DNA of 64,000 bases, taken from Puccinia triticina. Taxonomy: Eukaryota > Basidiomycota > Pucciniomycetes > Pucciniales > Pucciniaceae. A model generated the notes under the pieces. The model was not told where the DNA came from. It did not search any database and worked only from the letters and a program-made list of their open reading frames with translations. This document shows, one piece after another, positions 21,159-34,192 of the stretch (position 1 is its first letter; each line of letters starts with the position of its first letter). Both the position numbers and the translations under genes were made by a program. The stretch is from NCBI RefSeq assembly GCF_026914185.1, contig NC_070559.1:4438001-4502000 (forward strand). Reading direction: 5' to 3'.

Positions 21159-21318
21159 CTTTTGCCTTCTATTCACCGGCATCCCAGGTAAGCACCGTGT
21201 TGTTCTTCCAGTTATTCTTTTCTTTCTCTCTTTTCATTGTTTCCTTCAGTTATTTTCTATCTCTGTGATGACTGAAATCTTATACTCTCTTTTGCCTTCT
21301 ATTCACTGGCATCCCAGA
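21159..21318. repeat. Direct repeat around CTCTTTTGCCTTCTATTCAC
   Basis: ACTCTCTTTTGCCTTCTATT followed by CAC[CT]GGCATCCCAG occurs twice, about 120 bp apart, with a CT-rich spacer that itself repeats TTCAGTTATT. It may be a duplicated intron end (CCCAG). Confidence 0.55.
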
Positions 21319-22499
21319 GCATAAGACAAAGGAGGTTCGGTACGGCGTCCCCCCTCCACATAGAGAGGGACTTGGTTAAGTTGGGCATTATTCCCTCTTC
21401 CAAAAGTAAATGCCAAATTTATTCAACTTATTTGAATGGTTTAATTTATTGACTAGAGGCCAAGGCGGCTTCGCCGCTGCAAACCCCATTACAGCAAGGG
21501 GCCACCAAGCTCAAATTCAAACCTGAAAATTTCTCCATAGTATTTCTCCCACTTTTCAGTGGAGGAACACCTTTCAACAAAGCAATTTTACCAGGTATGT
21601 ACAGGTTCCTATGAATTTTTTATAGCCAGAGGTCTGGGGGAGAAGCTTTGGCACCACCCTAAACACTTGATAGGGCACTGTACAACCATTGCATGATTTT
21701 TCAGAACAGCCTGGGGGAACTTGACAAAGACCCATAAGTTTGAGAAAATCTAGCTTTGCTTTCTTCTTATTTGAAGTATGGATCACAAATAAGTCAGTTC
21801 AAAAGATTCAAGGGGACTCATTCAACATTCACCACAGTTCAACACATCTGAGAAAACTCAAAAAAAGAAAAAGAAAACCCAATCAGGACAGGCCTAATTT
21901 TGATTTTTCTTCTTCCCTCAGGATGCATGACATTGCAGAAAAAAAAACCAACTAATCTCCAGCATCAGAAAAAATAAACTAAAATTTGCAGGTCAAAGGA
22001 GTCACAAATAACAAAATGTGGGGGAAGTGGGGGGAGGGGGAAAAGAAAGGCAGAATTCACTAACCAGAGCATCAGTGCAGTTCAAAACATAGCTAAGCTG
22101 CAATCAAATATATAGGTTGGTTGGCTGAGACACAGTAGCCCCTGAGTTTAGAGAAGAACACAATTTTGTGCCCTTTTGTCCAACCTGAGCCAGGTCAGTT
22201 GCCCAACCACACAAGAGCAATGGTTTGATTGAGTCATGCAACCCCTTTGAGCATCCCGAGCATCCCAGAGGTGCAGCCAAATGAATTCAGTGAGGCTGGG
22301 CTTGAAGGAATGTGAGATGTAGGATGGGAACAACTTCAAGCTTTGGTGAAAGGGTGTTGATTTCAGTACACATGTGTAACTTTTTGTCCCAAAGAAAGTG
22401 CTGCGTCCAACATCCTTGCTTCAATTTCTTGGATGCTGATGCCAAGATGTTAGTCCAATCACTTCAGGCGCCGGGGCTGGTCCCCAGCAAAGACAGTCT

Positions 22500-22956
22500 T
22501 GGGCTCAACAGGCTGGAGTTCCTGTGCTTTTGGCGGAGATGATGAACTTAATGGACAAGGTCACATGTGCGTAGTGCAGCTCATGAATGATGTGGCAGGC
22601 GTTGACAACCAGCCTTGTCTCGGAATGGTTGATGAAGTACTTGACTGCTTTCGGCCTGAAGGCTTCGGGGAGTGAGATGATGACAAGAAAAGGTTGCTCA
22701 AAAGCATCAAAAATCTAGCTTCTGGACAACGCAATGCATGAAGTTGGCCTTCTCACTGATCTCCTAAGACGTGTGTTGATTGCTGAGGTACCTTCATAGC
22801 TGGACTTATCATGGTAAATGGGCTTGTTGTCACCAGAAATGGAATTGTCTTGTTAACAGTAAACAAGTCTTGAAAAAAAGGAATCACCTCAAGAGTGAGA
22901 GTCTCTTCAGGCAAAAAGTGAAGGATCCTTTTTGAACAAAGGGGTGGACTCAACAT
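22500..22956 (-). pseudogene. Coding remnant, possibly acyl-CoA-synthetase-like
   Basis: Minus-strand frames give segments such as SLPEAFRPKAVKYFINHSET followed by RLVVNACHIIHELHYAHV, and, upstream, SKRILHFLPEETLTLEVIPF. The AVKYFINHSETRLVV part recalls the region before the AMP-binding motif of long-chain acyl-CoA ligases, but no AMP-binding signature was seen and the frames are interrupted. The family call is weak. Confidence 0.2.
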
Positions 22957-23714
22957 AGATCACAGATCTTCTTGACCTTGCTTCCAGTTATGCCCAAGCT
23001 CAACAATTCTGCAAGAAGAGCCTTGCAGTTCTTGATCAGCGCTTGCGCTTAATCTACAAAGCTAGGCGCGCTTAATGTACAAAGCTCGGCTTAGCCACCG
23101 CTATGGCCGCAATTTTGTGATTGTGTGGCCCGCCCTGGCAGCCCGCAAACACCGCCTTCTAGATTCAATCCTTGATTGTTTCATTTTTATCCTTTCAGAA
23201 ACATATCATTCTTGACCGTGGTCATTGTCACATTTTGTGTTTGTCTTTATCACCACATCATACTCCTCAAAGGGGTTGGTTTCCACTGGTTTGCCTATCA
23301 GTCCTGAGATATGGGCCATCTAGATTGTCAAACATCAAAATTTAACAAAAAAAAAAGCTGTCATATCAAGGGGTGGAACGTGCTAGACTGAAATCAATCA
23401 TCAAGAAAACACTCTTGCAATCAGCAATACTAGAGTACAAAGCGGCTGCGCCGCCGCAGCTGCCAGAGGCCCCCGGTCAACCGCAACCCCTACTCCCCCC
23501 CCCGCCAGTTACCCGCAACCACCGCCGGAACCACAAGGCTCATACAGCCAGTTCTACTCACACCCGAAGCAACCGCCCGCAAGCCAACCGTCACCAGTCA
23601 ATACACAGCGAAACCCAGCCGAACTTAATACCCGACTCACCGTTCTCAAGCGGGGCGAATCCTACTCCCTCCACGAAACTCAGCCACTTTATCCCAGCAA
23701 CCTTCCGCATTCGC

Positions 23715-24266
23715 ATACCCAATCACAACAGGGAACTGATGACGTAAGTAGGCATTATCCTTATCGCTGATGTTGTCGCAATGTAACATCATTCGTCCAA
23801 TGTTAAATGTCCTCCCAATTTTCCCCGGACTTATTCCCCTCGCGATTACCACCCACTCGTCGACGTCCACGACCACCAACCTCGATCCTTTCTTCATGTA
23901 TACCATTTCTTCTCCTGGCCGAATATGAGTACAATCCTTAGTCAATATTATTGGCATTCCGACTTTCAACTCAATCGTTATGTCCGGCCTAACTTTGTCG
24001 AGCAGGAGCGACTTGGGTATAGTACTCATGATTGGTACGCCCTCAATTTCATCGACGAGCCGAGCCTCGCAAACAAACGTCTCGCTGCGATGCATATTCG
24101 ACAATTTCGTGTTGATTGAAAGTCTTTCATCATTGTTTTGAATAATAAGTGATCGGTTCGAAAAGTATTCAGCAGTATCCCCGTATAAGCGAGCCGCGAC
24201 CAAAGCAAGATCGCCGTAAACGCGGTCAATCCCGTCCGAATAATAACCTCTAGACCAAATGTCCAA
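23715..24266 (-). pseudogene. PIF1/Helitron-helicase-like C-terminal fragment
   Basis: The minus-strand frame contains ELKVGMPIILTKDCTHIRPG, then KKGSRLVVVDVDEWVVIARG and RHQFPVVIGYA. These correspond to [19 protein letters not shown] ... GTRVLL ... [11 protein letters not shown] in the complete helicase at 27547-29834. It breaks off just before the expected INKSQGQT helicase motif and continues into unrelated sequence. It is diverged from the neighbouring helicase and so is not a simple recent duplicate. Confidence 0.55.
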
Positions 24267-25071
24267 AAGGTCATCGGGTCAATCGTTAAGACTTGGCATC
24301 TTATTCTACCAATAGCAATATTATTTCAATTAGTAATTCAACTTCTTAAGCATGTAACTCTCAATGTGACTCACATGATAAACACTACTATACTCAACTT
24401 TTAGACTTGACAATGTTTTCAACTTCCGCAATAATTTACGTTTGACGGAGAGACGAAGCGTGAGATCCAGACAAGCCCTTTCGACAGAGGAGCATCAATT
24501 CACAAGAAAGTATTATCGCCGCTTTACGCCCTGGCCAAAGCAGTAACTACCCCCTTCAACGGGCATCACCCGCTTCGCGACTCATGCACATTAGTCATGC
24601 ATCCATTTTTAAGATGAAAATTCATAGCAACATGCCGACAAGCCCCCAAAGCGCGTCTGATCGTTTCAATTTAGCTCTCATTTTGTCGCCGTGCTTCGGT
24701 CTGGTCTCTGCTTTCGCGATTAAGCTACTTACGCTTTCCATGAAACCCCAAACTCAAACCCGCTCCGATGTCTGACTCATAAACTCTTATCAGGGCCCAC
24801 CACTACCACCCTTATTTAGAAGGACTCTCCGACACACACCGCACCATCATCGCACGTCCCTTGTTGCAAAAAATTAAACAAAATAGTCCGTCGATTCCAC
24901 ACTTCACTGAGGGCACGAGCTTGATCTTGAACATCATTCTTCTATGCTAACATATCCTGATTGTGCATATGCCTCCGATGAACAACGAAAAGACATAAAG
25001 TTTTTTTGCTTTTTCGCGCAAATCGTGCTACGTTCAAGCCCTCATCCTGCCAACTCATCCTCGTTTTGTCG

Positions 25072-26160
25072 TCAGTCCTCGATAACAACCACTTCCCTGA
25101 CTTGACAATTTGCATAATCTTGTGGCCAGCCCGCAAAGCCCGAGAAAACCTGAAATGTAAAAGTCAGCCTTGTTTAAACTACTTCATTCAACCCGACTTA
25201 CCTTAACAACGAGAAGACCCAAACTTGCTGAAAAGTCTGCCAACTCTCCTTCAAGATCAACTTTTATACCCGGCTCTAAACGGACTGCGTCGCTGAGCCT
25301 CACCAACGATGGGTCGATGACGTACTTGACATAAAATTCGCCATCCGGGAGTGCCTATATGGAAAAGTCAGTATCGTTTTCATCATCGTGTAAAAGGAAC
25401 ACTTACAAGTCCACGGTGCCCCACTATGAGTTCAAGTCGAATCAATGTATCATTCACTGTTTTCACGTGATTAATGCGTCTGATTGTCCCCGTTCCGTTA
25501 ATCTTAAGTGGTTCCAACTTCAAAGTTGCACGAGTGAAGCGTTTCCACCTGAGACCTTCAGAAACATACTCGAACTCTTGGTTTCCATATCAATCGACGA
25601 CTCTGACACTTCCCTCAAGGTTGTAAAATTCACCAGCCACCAGCCGCGGGACGCTAGTAGAAACTGGGTACAAGCTGACCAAGAGTTTGGGAATCATGTT
25701 TTCAACTGCCAACGTTAATGTCGCCGAAGATCTGATTGCTTGAACCTCAAGTTCGGAACCTTCATAATCTCGCTTCTAAATTCAAGCTAACTGTCAATCA
25801 TAATCAAAATGATCAAAAAAAAATCCAGGCTTACGGTAGAAATCGCCTTAAACTTTCCAGCGAAGCGTAAGTCTTGAGGTTCATTCAAATTATTCAACCA
25901 CTCAACCAAACAAATCGAATCCATGTAAACTACTGAAGATTGCTGGTAAAGTTGATGTATTATCCGCGACTTAATGAATGAGTTTAACGGGTCGTTGAGG
26001 TGAAGGTTGCAGATGAAGTATATCCCTTTCTAAAGAGTAAGCTAGAAATCGCTTCCAAAACTCAACGCTCTACCTGCAGAGATTGACCCTTAAGAAGCCC
26101 AACAACAGTCGACCCAGCCGAGGCGTTTCCGCTCCCAACCCTGGCATCAAGTTACAGTCG
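25072..26160 (-). pseudogene. Helitron-associated unrecognised protein, copy 2 (one nonsense codon)
   Basis: Exons read on the minus strand: up to about 26160-26074, 26029-25835 (65 codons), 25775-25407 (123 codons), 25354-25202 (51 codons) and 25149-25072, all with GTA donors, YAG acceptors and kept frame. The 51-codon exon has exactly the length and phase of an exon in the gene at 32964-34192, and the sequences are alignable (EFYVKYVIDPSLV versus TFKVKYVVPGTKNF; LVAGEFYNLEGSV versus LLPNNIYYMSGKL). A TGA at 25590-25592 interrupts it. Alternating hydrophobic beta-strand-like segments are compatible with OB-fold proteins of the RPA type, which some Helitrons carry; that is inference only. Confidence 0.5.
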
Positions 26161-26789
26161 AAACCCTCGTCTCGCTCCCCTGAGCTGTTGACGTCTACGG
26201 CCCAGCAACCGTAGGCGTCGCCCTTTTACTATCAACTCTTATCTTATTGTAAGCGTTGAGGACAACCTACGCTGTCAACATTCAGTGACCCTTGACGATC
26301 ATACTGAAGTATCTTTTGATGTCACGGTCACCACACGGGTTCCTTCTACATGGAAGCCCGACCATCAGCATTGTTCCCTGATCAAAACTGTTGATTGAAG
26401 CCCGAGTGGTTGGTAGAGCAACTGGCCTGACGCCTTAACATTGGAAGCCTTGGACGTAGCTTCTCTATGACGGCGCCGGGCTTGGCATAACGTCTTATCA
26501 TTGCAAGACATCAAAACGAACAACTATTCTTCTCAAACATTACACCTTCCCCTTGTGTGCGCGTCATCCCCCTCGACGCCGATTGACCAATTTAGAGTTA
26601 CCCCACCTCGGGCAAATTTTTTGACTCGTGGGTGGTCCATCGGACATCAGACCAATAATCTCAAACAGATCCACATGAAAAAGAATGTTTCTCGATTGCG
26701 TCATTTCCTGATTAACCATATGTGTAATTTTGCTAGATTAATCAATGAGAAGGAGATAATGAACTCAAACCCTCAAACTGATGGTTATC

Positions 26790-27442
26790 TTACCACATAA
26801 CCCTTCTCATAATACATTCACGACACATTTGCCTGCCAACCATTTCAGGCCCTAAACAATAAGCTAAAGCTTTGAGGTGTCTTGCAATATTTTGGCTCTC
26901 GCGAAAGATTCTTAGGATGCTTCCATCCGAAGATATGTGTTGAACAGCTCTCAACAACCTAGCTAATGCTGTGACCCCAAGTTCAGTCAACGGCTGACGA
27001 CGTGGATTGATCAACCTTGATCTTAATATTTTGATCTTAATCAATACGCTTAATTTCGCGCTCATCCAGGATAATGTCACAAGCCAAATGAAAACAATGA
27101 GAAGCCAGCAACTTGCGCCTGATTAAACACAATATGCCAATTAGGTCAGAAATTTGACAGGCAAATTCTGCCTAGATATAAACCGCTCAAAGATATGTTA
27201 AGTCACAATTAATTTTTGCCTGTTGTGATGAACCATCTTTTTACGCGGATGCATTGATGAAATTCATCAGCTGATCCATTGATGGTATGATAACCTAGAT
27301 ACAATGACAAGTGATGTAACTGCTCCAATTCGCAGGTGATGTGGTTGATTAAGTTGCGCATCTTATCCCCCTCGCTGCGTGGTTCAGGTTCAACCTCAGC
27401 ATATTTGACATTGGCCAAGTAAAAGCAGCCTTCCGTCGACAT
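26790..27442 (-). CDS. Unrecognised small gene between helicase and copy-2 protein
   Basis: An ATG frame at 27209-27442 (77 codons, MSTEGCFYLANVKYAEVEPE...) is followed by a possible acceptor (TTAATCAG near 27125) and further open sequence to 26790 (…LTELGVTALARLLRAVQHIS…). The joining is unresolved. No family recognised. Confidence 0.25.
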
Positions 27443-27546
27443 CGTACCTCGTGACCAATCAAAGCACTCCCACGCCTAGCAAACTTTTTCGTGGAGTTTT
27501 TTGAAAATCAAGATCAGACTTGAGCACCGACTTGAGCAAAAAAAGA

Positions 27547-30500
27547 CTAACCATTTTTGACTGCGGACTTGAAGATGAACTTGTGAACCACATTTATCAC
27601 GCCTTCCTGATTGGCTGGTTTTGCTACAAGGAGATTCTTCACGTTCGAAACGCGAGAGAGTGCAACGTAGAGTTGTCCATGGGCAAAAATATCTGTTTGG
27701 AGCAAAACGCCGACAAACGCCAGAGTTTGCCCCTGGCTTTTGTTGATCAACATTGCGTAAGCCGGCCTTACGGGAAACTGGAAACGGAAAAATGATTGCC
27801 CTGATTGCTTATTCGCCTTGCTTTGGAGCTTGATGCGAGGCAATGTAACCTCTTCCCCTGCAAAGGGTCCTCCCATGAGAATCCCACACAAAACATGATC
27901 GGAAATCCTTGTGAGTAAGACTCGAGTCCCATTACAAATACCGCTCCCAATGCGCAAGTTGCGAGTTACCACAACTGGCATACCAACCTTCAGCTTTAGT
28001 GCATGTTCCGGTAGACCAGGGGGTGATAACTTGTTCAAGTTTTCTTCCGGCAGGCTTTCGAAAGCATTGGGATCTGGCGTGTCAATTGAGAAGAGGACTG
28101 ATGTTTCGCCAGGAAGCTTGGCCATTACTTCTTCATTCAGAGCTTTGACATCACGATTAAGCGGTGCCAAGATACATCGCTCGTTGAGATACGCGAGTTT
28201 CTCGGAGACAGATGCTTGGGCTTGATTTGCAATGCAACCATAGACAAAATCGATGAGCGCGTGGAAAGTAATTTCATCCGGTTCCAAGTTTACAGTTGAG
28301 ATATTCTTGAGCTTCACGATTTCGAAGTCATTTTGCTGATTAACGCCTTTGCCTAAGGCGAGAAGTCCTTTTGCAAATTTGACATTTGCATCTGATCCGT
28401 CATCCGCGAGCGCCTTTGAAAGCCTCATGTTTTCTGTCAGTTTGAGTTCAACAAGATGTTTCCAAATATGTGATGACTTCAACGTTGAAGCCCACGACTT
28501 TGGATACTCGTCGAACTTTACAACAGGAAGAATTTGCCTAAAATCACCAGCGAATACAACTGTTTTTCCGCCAAATAATTTATCGGAACGGCAAATCCTT
28601 TTTAGAGTAAGGTCAACGGCTTCGATGGCGAACCGATGGATCGTTACTATCTCGTCCCAAATGACCAGTTTGCATGATTTGAGCTTTTCCCCTAATATAG
28701 TGTCGACATCAACCAAACATTCGGCCCCTTCTAAAGGGTCAATTGGAATTTTGAAAGCTGAGTGAGCTGTTTGTCCACCGCGAAGGAGAAGTGCCGCCAC
28801 TCCCGAAGACGCCACAATGATGTTAACATGCCCTTGGAGTTCTGATGCGTCAATGATCGAATTCAAGAGAAATGTTTTACCAGTCCCCCCTGGTCCATCC
28901 ACGTAAAACAACTTTCCGGTTGAACAACCCAGCGAATTGATAACTTTGCCGTAAATTGATTGTTGAGCCTTGTTGAACTTCAATCTTGCCCCATCAAGCC
29001 CTGATTTGACTTTATCTTGGTCAAAGGGAGCCTTACGTTCCAGCGCCATTTCATTGAGGAGACTCCTCTCTTCACGTGTGATATTGATGCCGCAAGATTC
29101 AAGCGAAGAGCCCATGCTCAAAATCATAGCTTCAAGTCTGAACAATCCCATGACCCGCCGTTCGTCCAATCTCAACTGGTGGCTATTCCTTTGTGTCATG
29201 TCAACCCTCATCATATCGTCCGTCAAGTTATCCACATGATTTTCAAAGAGACTGTTCGGATCGGAGGGTGGAGAGTGGACGCAGATTATAGCAAACATTT
29301 GGGAAAGCTGGTATCCTGACTGGACCAATCCAGCCTCCGTCATTGCAAGATCGTAAAGCAAATCATTGGCAAGTAGTCCTCGGCCGTTACAAGCAGCCTG
29401 ATAGCTTTCAAAGAGAACGCCGTTAAACCTCCGGAAGTCATCGAAATGCATAGCTCCACGAACATGAAGTAAGAGAAGGCGGAGATAGAATTTCTGCCCA
29501 GCCAAATAAGAAACCGAGTAGATTCTCCCGACGGACTCGGACCTTGTCTTTCTTGGTTTCCATTGCTTAGTTGACTTATCCCACCAAAAAAAGGTTGGTA
29601 CATTGGCGTAGAGCAGTGACCTCGCCCTTCGTCCCTTGGCCCCAATTGAATCGTTGATGTTTAGTTCCAAGAATCCGGTTAAAGTCGTTCGAGAGGCCAT
29701 GCCGCTTTTAACTTGGCCTTCAGCTCCTTCGTTTTCATTGAAGTAGACGACATGCTCGTCTTCTTCATGAACATTCAACCTTGTGACCGCCGGCGACCTG
29801 TCTGATAGAGGAAACTTAAAGAGTCGCCAAGCGGCTTTGTACGAAGTTGGCGTAAGCATTACAGACTTTCTTCTTAAGGATTCAATTCACCCACCTTCAG
29901 GCGGAGAAATGTAACGTGCATCGACGTAAGCTTGTGTTTCATCTTCCATTTCCATGGCAAGATAGGTTCGGTCATGGCCTTTTGTAATATATTTATACAA
30001 ATACTTAATTGCCGTAGAATGAACTGGGATTTCAACATTTATATGACATTGAAACATTAATGTCAAGACACGGTTGAATGGAACTACTGAACCGTTGTCG
30101 AAGCGGGTCGTATGCTTAGTGATGAATCGTCCATTGTTTCTCCGGAGGTAAACAGGGTATGCTCCGTCAACAGTGACCGTTCGCGGGGAAAATGGTTTCG
30201 GGAATCCCAGTTTGCAAACCCCGTCCTTCCAGCAAGTCCTCCCTTTGCACGGGCCGTGCAGCATAAACCGGGTGACAAGAGCATGCAATTGAGGTTCTTC
30301 AAGTTCATCCGGGATTTCTGCGGAAACAATCAAATCGATCTTTTCGGGTGTAGTAGGTTTGTCCTTATCATCGAGTGTTACCATCAAGTGGACGTGTGGA
30401 AGGCCTCTTTTCTGGAATTTGATTGTGTATACGTAAGCTACAACACGTCCAAGTCGTTCCATTTTGACAAGTTCATTTATTAACGCTTTGACTTTCAACC

Positions 30501-32240
30501 TGAAGACCCGGGCAACAATTGTCGGATGGTTGAAGGCCTTCTCGCCCTTTGGAATCATTGCTGAAATGGCGACCCAATCTGGATTTGCTGTCATCGTAAT
30601 AAACAGCGAGGGTGGGCCAAACTTGTTACATATTGCCATCGCGTCATAGTACAGTTGAGTCATTCCGCGGGGGCTACCAATGAACGTCGCCGGTAAGATG
30701 ACCCTTCTTGCGTCAAATGTTTTCTGATTTTCAAGTCCTCTAATAAGTTGCTTGTATTGACTTGCTTTGAGTGCCGCCTGATTATTTCTGATGTACTGAA
30801 GCCGTTGGCGCTCCACACAGACGTACATGTCGACGACGAGTTCTTGCAGGAGGGACCGCCCGCGAAGAATTGCTGAAAAGTGACCAGGACGTTCGAATAG
30901 CAGGTGGGCATACCACTCAAGAGATCCAACCTTCCTGTTTCAAACTGAACGACTTGTCAGCAATGTTAACTTCAAACTAAGAGATCGTGCTCACCTCGTT
31001 CTGTTGAGCATCTGTAGAGCTGGTGCCATTGCTGTTCGCCCCTCGGGAAAAAAAGCGGGTAGCGGAGGGGAAAATAGGAAGAATGTGTATCGGATATGGA
31101 GACCAGTTTGTCATCCTTTCGATGAAGAAGGATATCCCTCTCTTCCAAGATTTCACCATCCCCAGAAACTACAGCTGCGACTTCACTCATTGTGGGTTCA
31201 TTATACCTCTTTGGGTCATCCCCAGGTCGCAAAATTCCTTTTAACTTGAGTGTTTTCGCGTTGGCTTCGTCGAGGATTTTCCGGGCTGACTTGAAGACTT
31301 TAGAATAGGGGTTGTGACTGTACATGAAGCTCATGATAGTGGAAACAGTCGAAGGTAAAAGGCCGGCGACTCGCCCATTGGAAAACCCAATACCTTCAGC
31401 TTTCCAAACGCGGAGCTCTGCTTTGTTGGTGCCATGGTCGCCGACAACGAAAATTTGGGCAAACCCAGGGTTTGACTTGTCGACCGGTTCTATTCTAGAT
31501 ATCAAATGGGTTAACCCTCCTGACATCCTAAAGACGTTGACACCTAATGGTCCTTGCACTGTTCAATCGATATTTGCTTGTAAGGATGTAAATGAAACTG
31601 CATTGTTGTACATCCGGGTGAATTTTTGGAAGTTGGTTGCAGCTAAAAAGTTGATCGTTAGTGGGTTTTGATGACGAAAGTAATTTATGGCGCTTACAAG
31701 GTGTTGTGCCGGTAAATAAACTTTTGAGCACATTTGGATAGCATTTTGCCGCTTCGTCGAAGATGGGGAGGCGGACCTTGTTCTTTCCGCAACACATCGT
31801 ATAATCTATCACAGCCTTGTGTCGATCGCCCACAGAACATTCAGACGCCCAATGAAGTGCTCCACAGGAGCCACACGGACGGTTACATGTCCCTATGTTA
31901 ACAGGAATCGTAGCAAAATTGTAAGATAAAATATGAGATTCGCAATTGCGGCCGGTGTTTGTGACTATTTTTCCTTTGATGTCTACCATGACTTGTGGAA
32001 CTTGCCAGGCGGCGTTTAGGAATATTGGTCGTAAGATTTGGGTTGAATGAAGGAGAGACTTCCGGATTATTTGTCGGAAAATATTACCACCCTCAAGCTC
32101 GCTCTGAGGCCAATTTGCGGCTCGTAACCGTGTCTGTGATGTATAGATGGAGACCGCGGGTTGATACATGAGCAACAATCGTCAACAATGCGCTCAATAC
32201 TGTCTGGTTGACAGTGGACTGGTTTGAAATCAGATGGCTC
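27547..32240 (-). pseudogene. Helitron Rep-helicase (spliced, one nonsense codon)
   Basis: Minus-strand order: an N-terminal Cys-rich region (about 32180-31700; CGSCGALHWASE and CCGKNKVRLP); an intron near 31700-31630; a conserved N-domain (YNNAVSFTSL ... GPLGVNVFRM ... FVVGD) with a TGA stop at 31563-31565; a second intron near 30950-31003 whose phase I could not reconcile; the HUH Rep domain (30828-29895) with GLPHVHLMV and the two-tyrosine motif KYLYKYITKG; a 60-nt intron (29835-29894) that restores [13 protein letters not shown]; then the PIF1-type helicase with Walker A GPGGTGKT, Walker [15 protein letters not shown] and YVALSRV, ending in TAG at 27547-27549. These are the nicking and unwinding activities of rolling-circle Helitron transposition. 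Apart from the nonsense codon and the uncertain junction it is nearly complete. Confidence 0.88.
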
Positions 32241-32963
32241 TCACCGTGGCAGCGCCTGTTCAAATGAATTCACCCCACCGTTCCAGTCAAGGCACGTCTC
32301 AGCTGTTACAATTTCCCTGCGGTCAAGCAGCACACAGTCTTTAAAATCAACTTTATCGGACCTTCGCTGCAAAGTCCCTGCAAAGATTTAGCGGCAAGGT
32401 GTGCAAGTATTTTGATTTCAACGAGCAATACCCAGAAGTTCAACTGGGCACAGGGCAGTTAAAATAACGACTCGAATAAGCTCACGGGCACGAGTTGATG
32501 TTCAATTTTCACAAAGGCAAGTTCATTATCCAATTGACTCGACGTTCTCCTCTGGCTTACATGACACATTAAAAGCAACCGAGCAGCTAGATCAGACAGT
32601 AAGCCTCGCCGGATACACTTTGACGGTTACATGATAATTCGGTCAAACTAAAAGATCAATCAAACAGTTGATGACGCAGGATCTTACTGAGATATGCTGA
32701 AATGGAAAAAATGAAAGCATCTGACAGTGATTATCAAAGAAATATGAAAAAGTTTTACTGACTGGCAACGCTCATTGTCCGAGTATGAGAGCACTTTTGA
32801 AAAAGGAGATGTCGAAAGGATTCTGGAGCATCGCTAGAAAGCGTGCATGAATTTGATGTGAGACTTATAAGAGCCAAAATTCCAAGCATGAGTTGAGTCG
32901 AAGAAGTACTGGTGTTGGGGGAACCGGCGGGTGGCGAATTGTCGGTGGATGTTACAACCCTCT

Positions 32964-34192
32964 TCATAACTTCTTGAGCCTTTTCGCAGCATCCTTGAGA
33001 ATTGCCTTACGAGGTCGGCCACGTCCCGTTTTTGGACAGTTATCGTCGTCTTCCTCCTCCGCCGGTTCAGATTGGGGTTCATCCTCCACCCCATGTTCTT
33101 CTTCGAGAAATTCTTTGGGCGAGGCTTTTTGTTTGCCTTTAGAGTCCGATCCTCCTGCTTCGGGAGTCATTTGAATGAAGGTTTGCTTCGCTGGAGACAC
33201 AGATGGGCTTGGTGAATCCGACGGCGAGTCGGTGTTCCCTAGTTTCACTCTGAGATAACCAGTGAGTCGTCAGGGTCAAGATGGAGAGACGGCTGGAACT
33301 AACATGTTACGACCTCTACCGTGGATGCCGACCTTGATAGGAGACAAAGATCCGGAAGCGCGGCTTGGTTGGTGTCCGCTTGTTATACTACAATCGCTGA
33401 CCTGTAAGAATTTTTTTTAGTTTGGCTACTTTGCTGGTGATCAAATTATCTTACAAGGACAATTGCGATTTTCTCCTCGGTATCAAAATCCACAAGGACG
33501 CCCGCAATCTCGCATTCTCGGCCAATGACGTAAAGCGAGTGCGTTTTAATGAAGTTTTTCGTGCCGGGGACGACATACTTGACTTTGAAAGTTTTGTGCC
33601 GGCGCTCCTGAAGAGACAGAGGTTAATTTATGTAACGGTGAGACGAAGATCAAGCTTACTTGGGCGTCCCAGTCGTTGTGTTCCATGATGACTTCCAATC
33701 GGCTATTGTTTCCAATGACAATTTCATCGCGTTTGATGACCAAGCCTAACCCGAGAATATTGGTTTTATTGATAAAATCAAATCCTTCGTTGCCAACTTC
33801 GCGGATGCGTGAGACAGAGTGTTGGTTGTATGTTAAAATCGGGGTTTTGCCATCGTTGGTGGCAATCAATTTCCCTGACATGTAGTAAATGTTGTTCGGG
33901 AGGAGCAGGTTAGTAAGGGCCGTGTTTGTATTCAAAGTGACTTCGAAGTCCCGATGGGTAGAACCGTCCAGCCCGCCGCATTGAAAAAACGACTGAGTTG
34001 TCACATTTCCGTACTGATTTGCTCGGATATTCTCAGGGATCGACTGGACGAAACGTCAGGGTGAAGACAATTATGTGAGCAAAGCAATAGTGGGAGAGGT
34101 ACGGAGATTATCGATAATCAACAAACCTCTTCCAAAGGTTCGTATAGGCTAGTCGTGTGGACTGGGTGGTTGGGGGCCCTGTTTAATGCCAT
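32964..34192 (-). CDS. Helitron-associated protein with acidic tail and AT-hook (328 aa, five exons)
   Basis: Exons on the minus strand: 34192-34127, 34043-33660, 33607-33455, 33401-33304 and 33249-32964; introns 83, 52, 53 and 54 nt with GT-AG ends; 987 nt in total, an exact reading frame from ATG to TGA. The N-terminal two thirds is rich in beta-strand-like segments (LLPNNIYYMSGKLIATNDG, ILGLGLVIKRDEIVIGN, TFKVKYVVPGTKNF). The C-terminal exon is Ser/Pro-rich, then acidic (EPAEEEDDDNCP), then GRGRPRK, an AT-hook core, and ends basic. It lies head-of-order before the Rep-helicase on the same strand. I infer a DNA-binding accessory protein, perhaps OB-fold/RPA-like. A homologous, broken copy lies at 25072-26160. 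No frame defects, so it may be functional. Confidence 0.7.

Larger units (their letters stand above)
20701..23640. other. Long stretch without a clear intact gene
   Basis: It holds the direct repeat at 21159-21318 and a coding-like minus-strand remnant at about 22500-22956. A plus-strand frame at 23373-23747 is Pro- and Arg/His-rich and looks like chance coding. Otherwise nothing was recognised. Confidence 0.35.
18410..34192 (-). mobile_element. Probable Helitron with associated genes (borders not found)
   Basis: All recognisable genes in this span are on the minus strand: the AT-hook protein, Rep-helicase, a small gene, a second copy of the AT-hook protein family, a helicase fragment and an unrecognised gene. 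Helitron ends (5' TC, 3' hairpin plus CTRR between A and T) were not identified, so the outer limits are nominal. Confidence 0.4.

Noticed and set aside
27911..29319. Plus-strand ORFs of 89-138 codons
   Set aside because: They lie opposite the Helitron helicase exon and show no independent signal.
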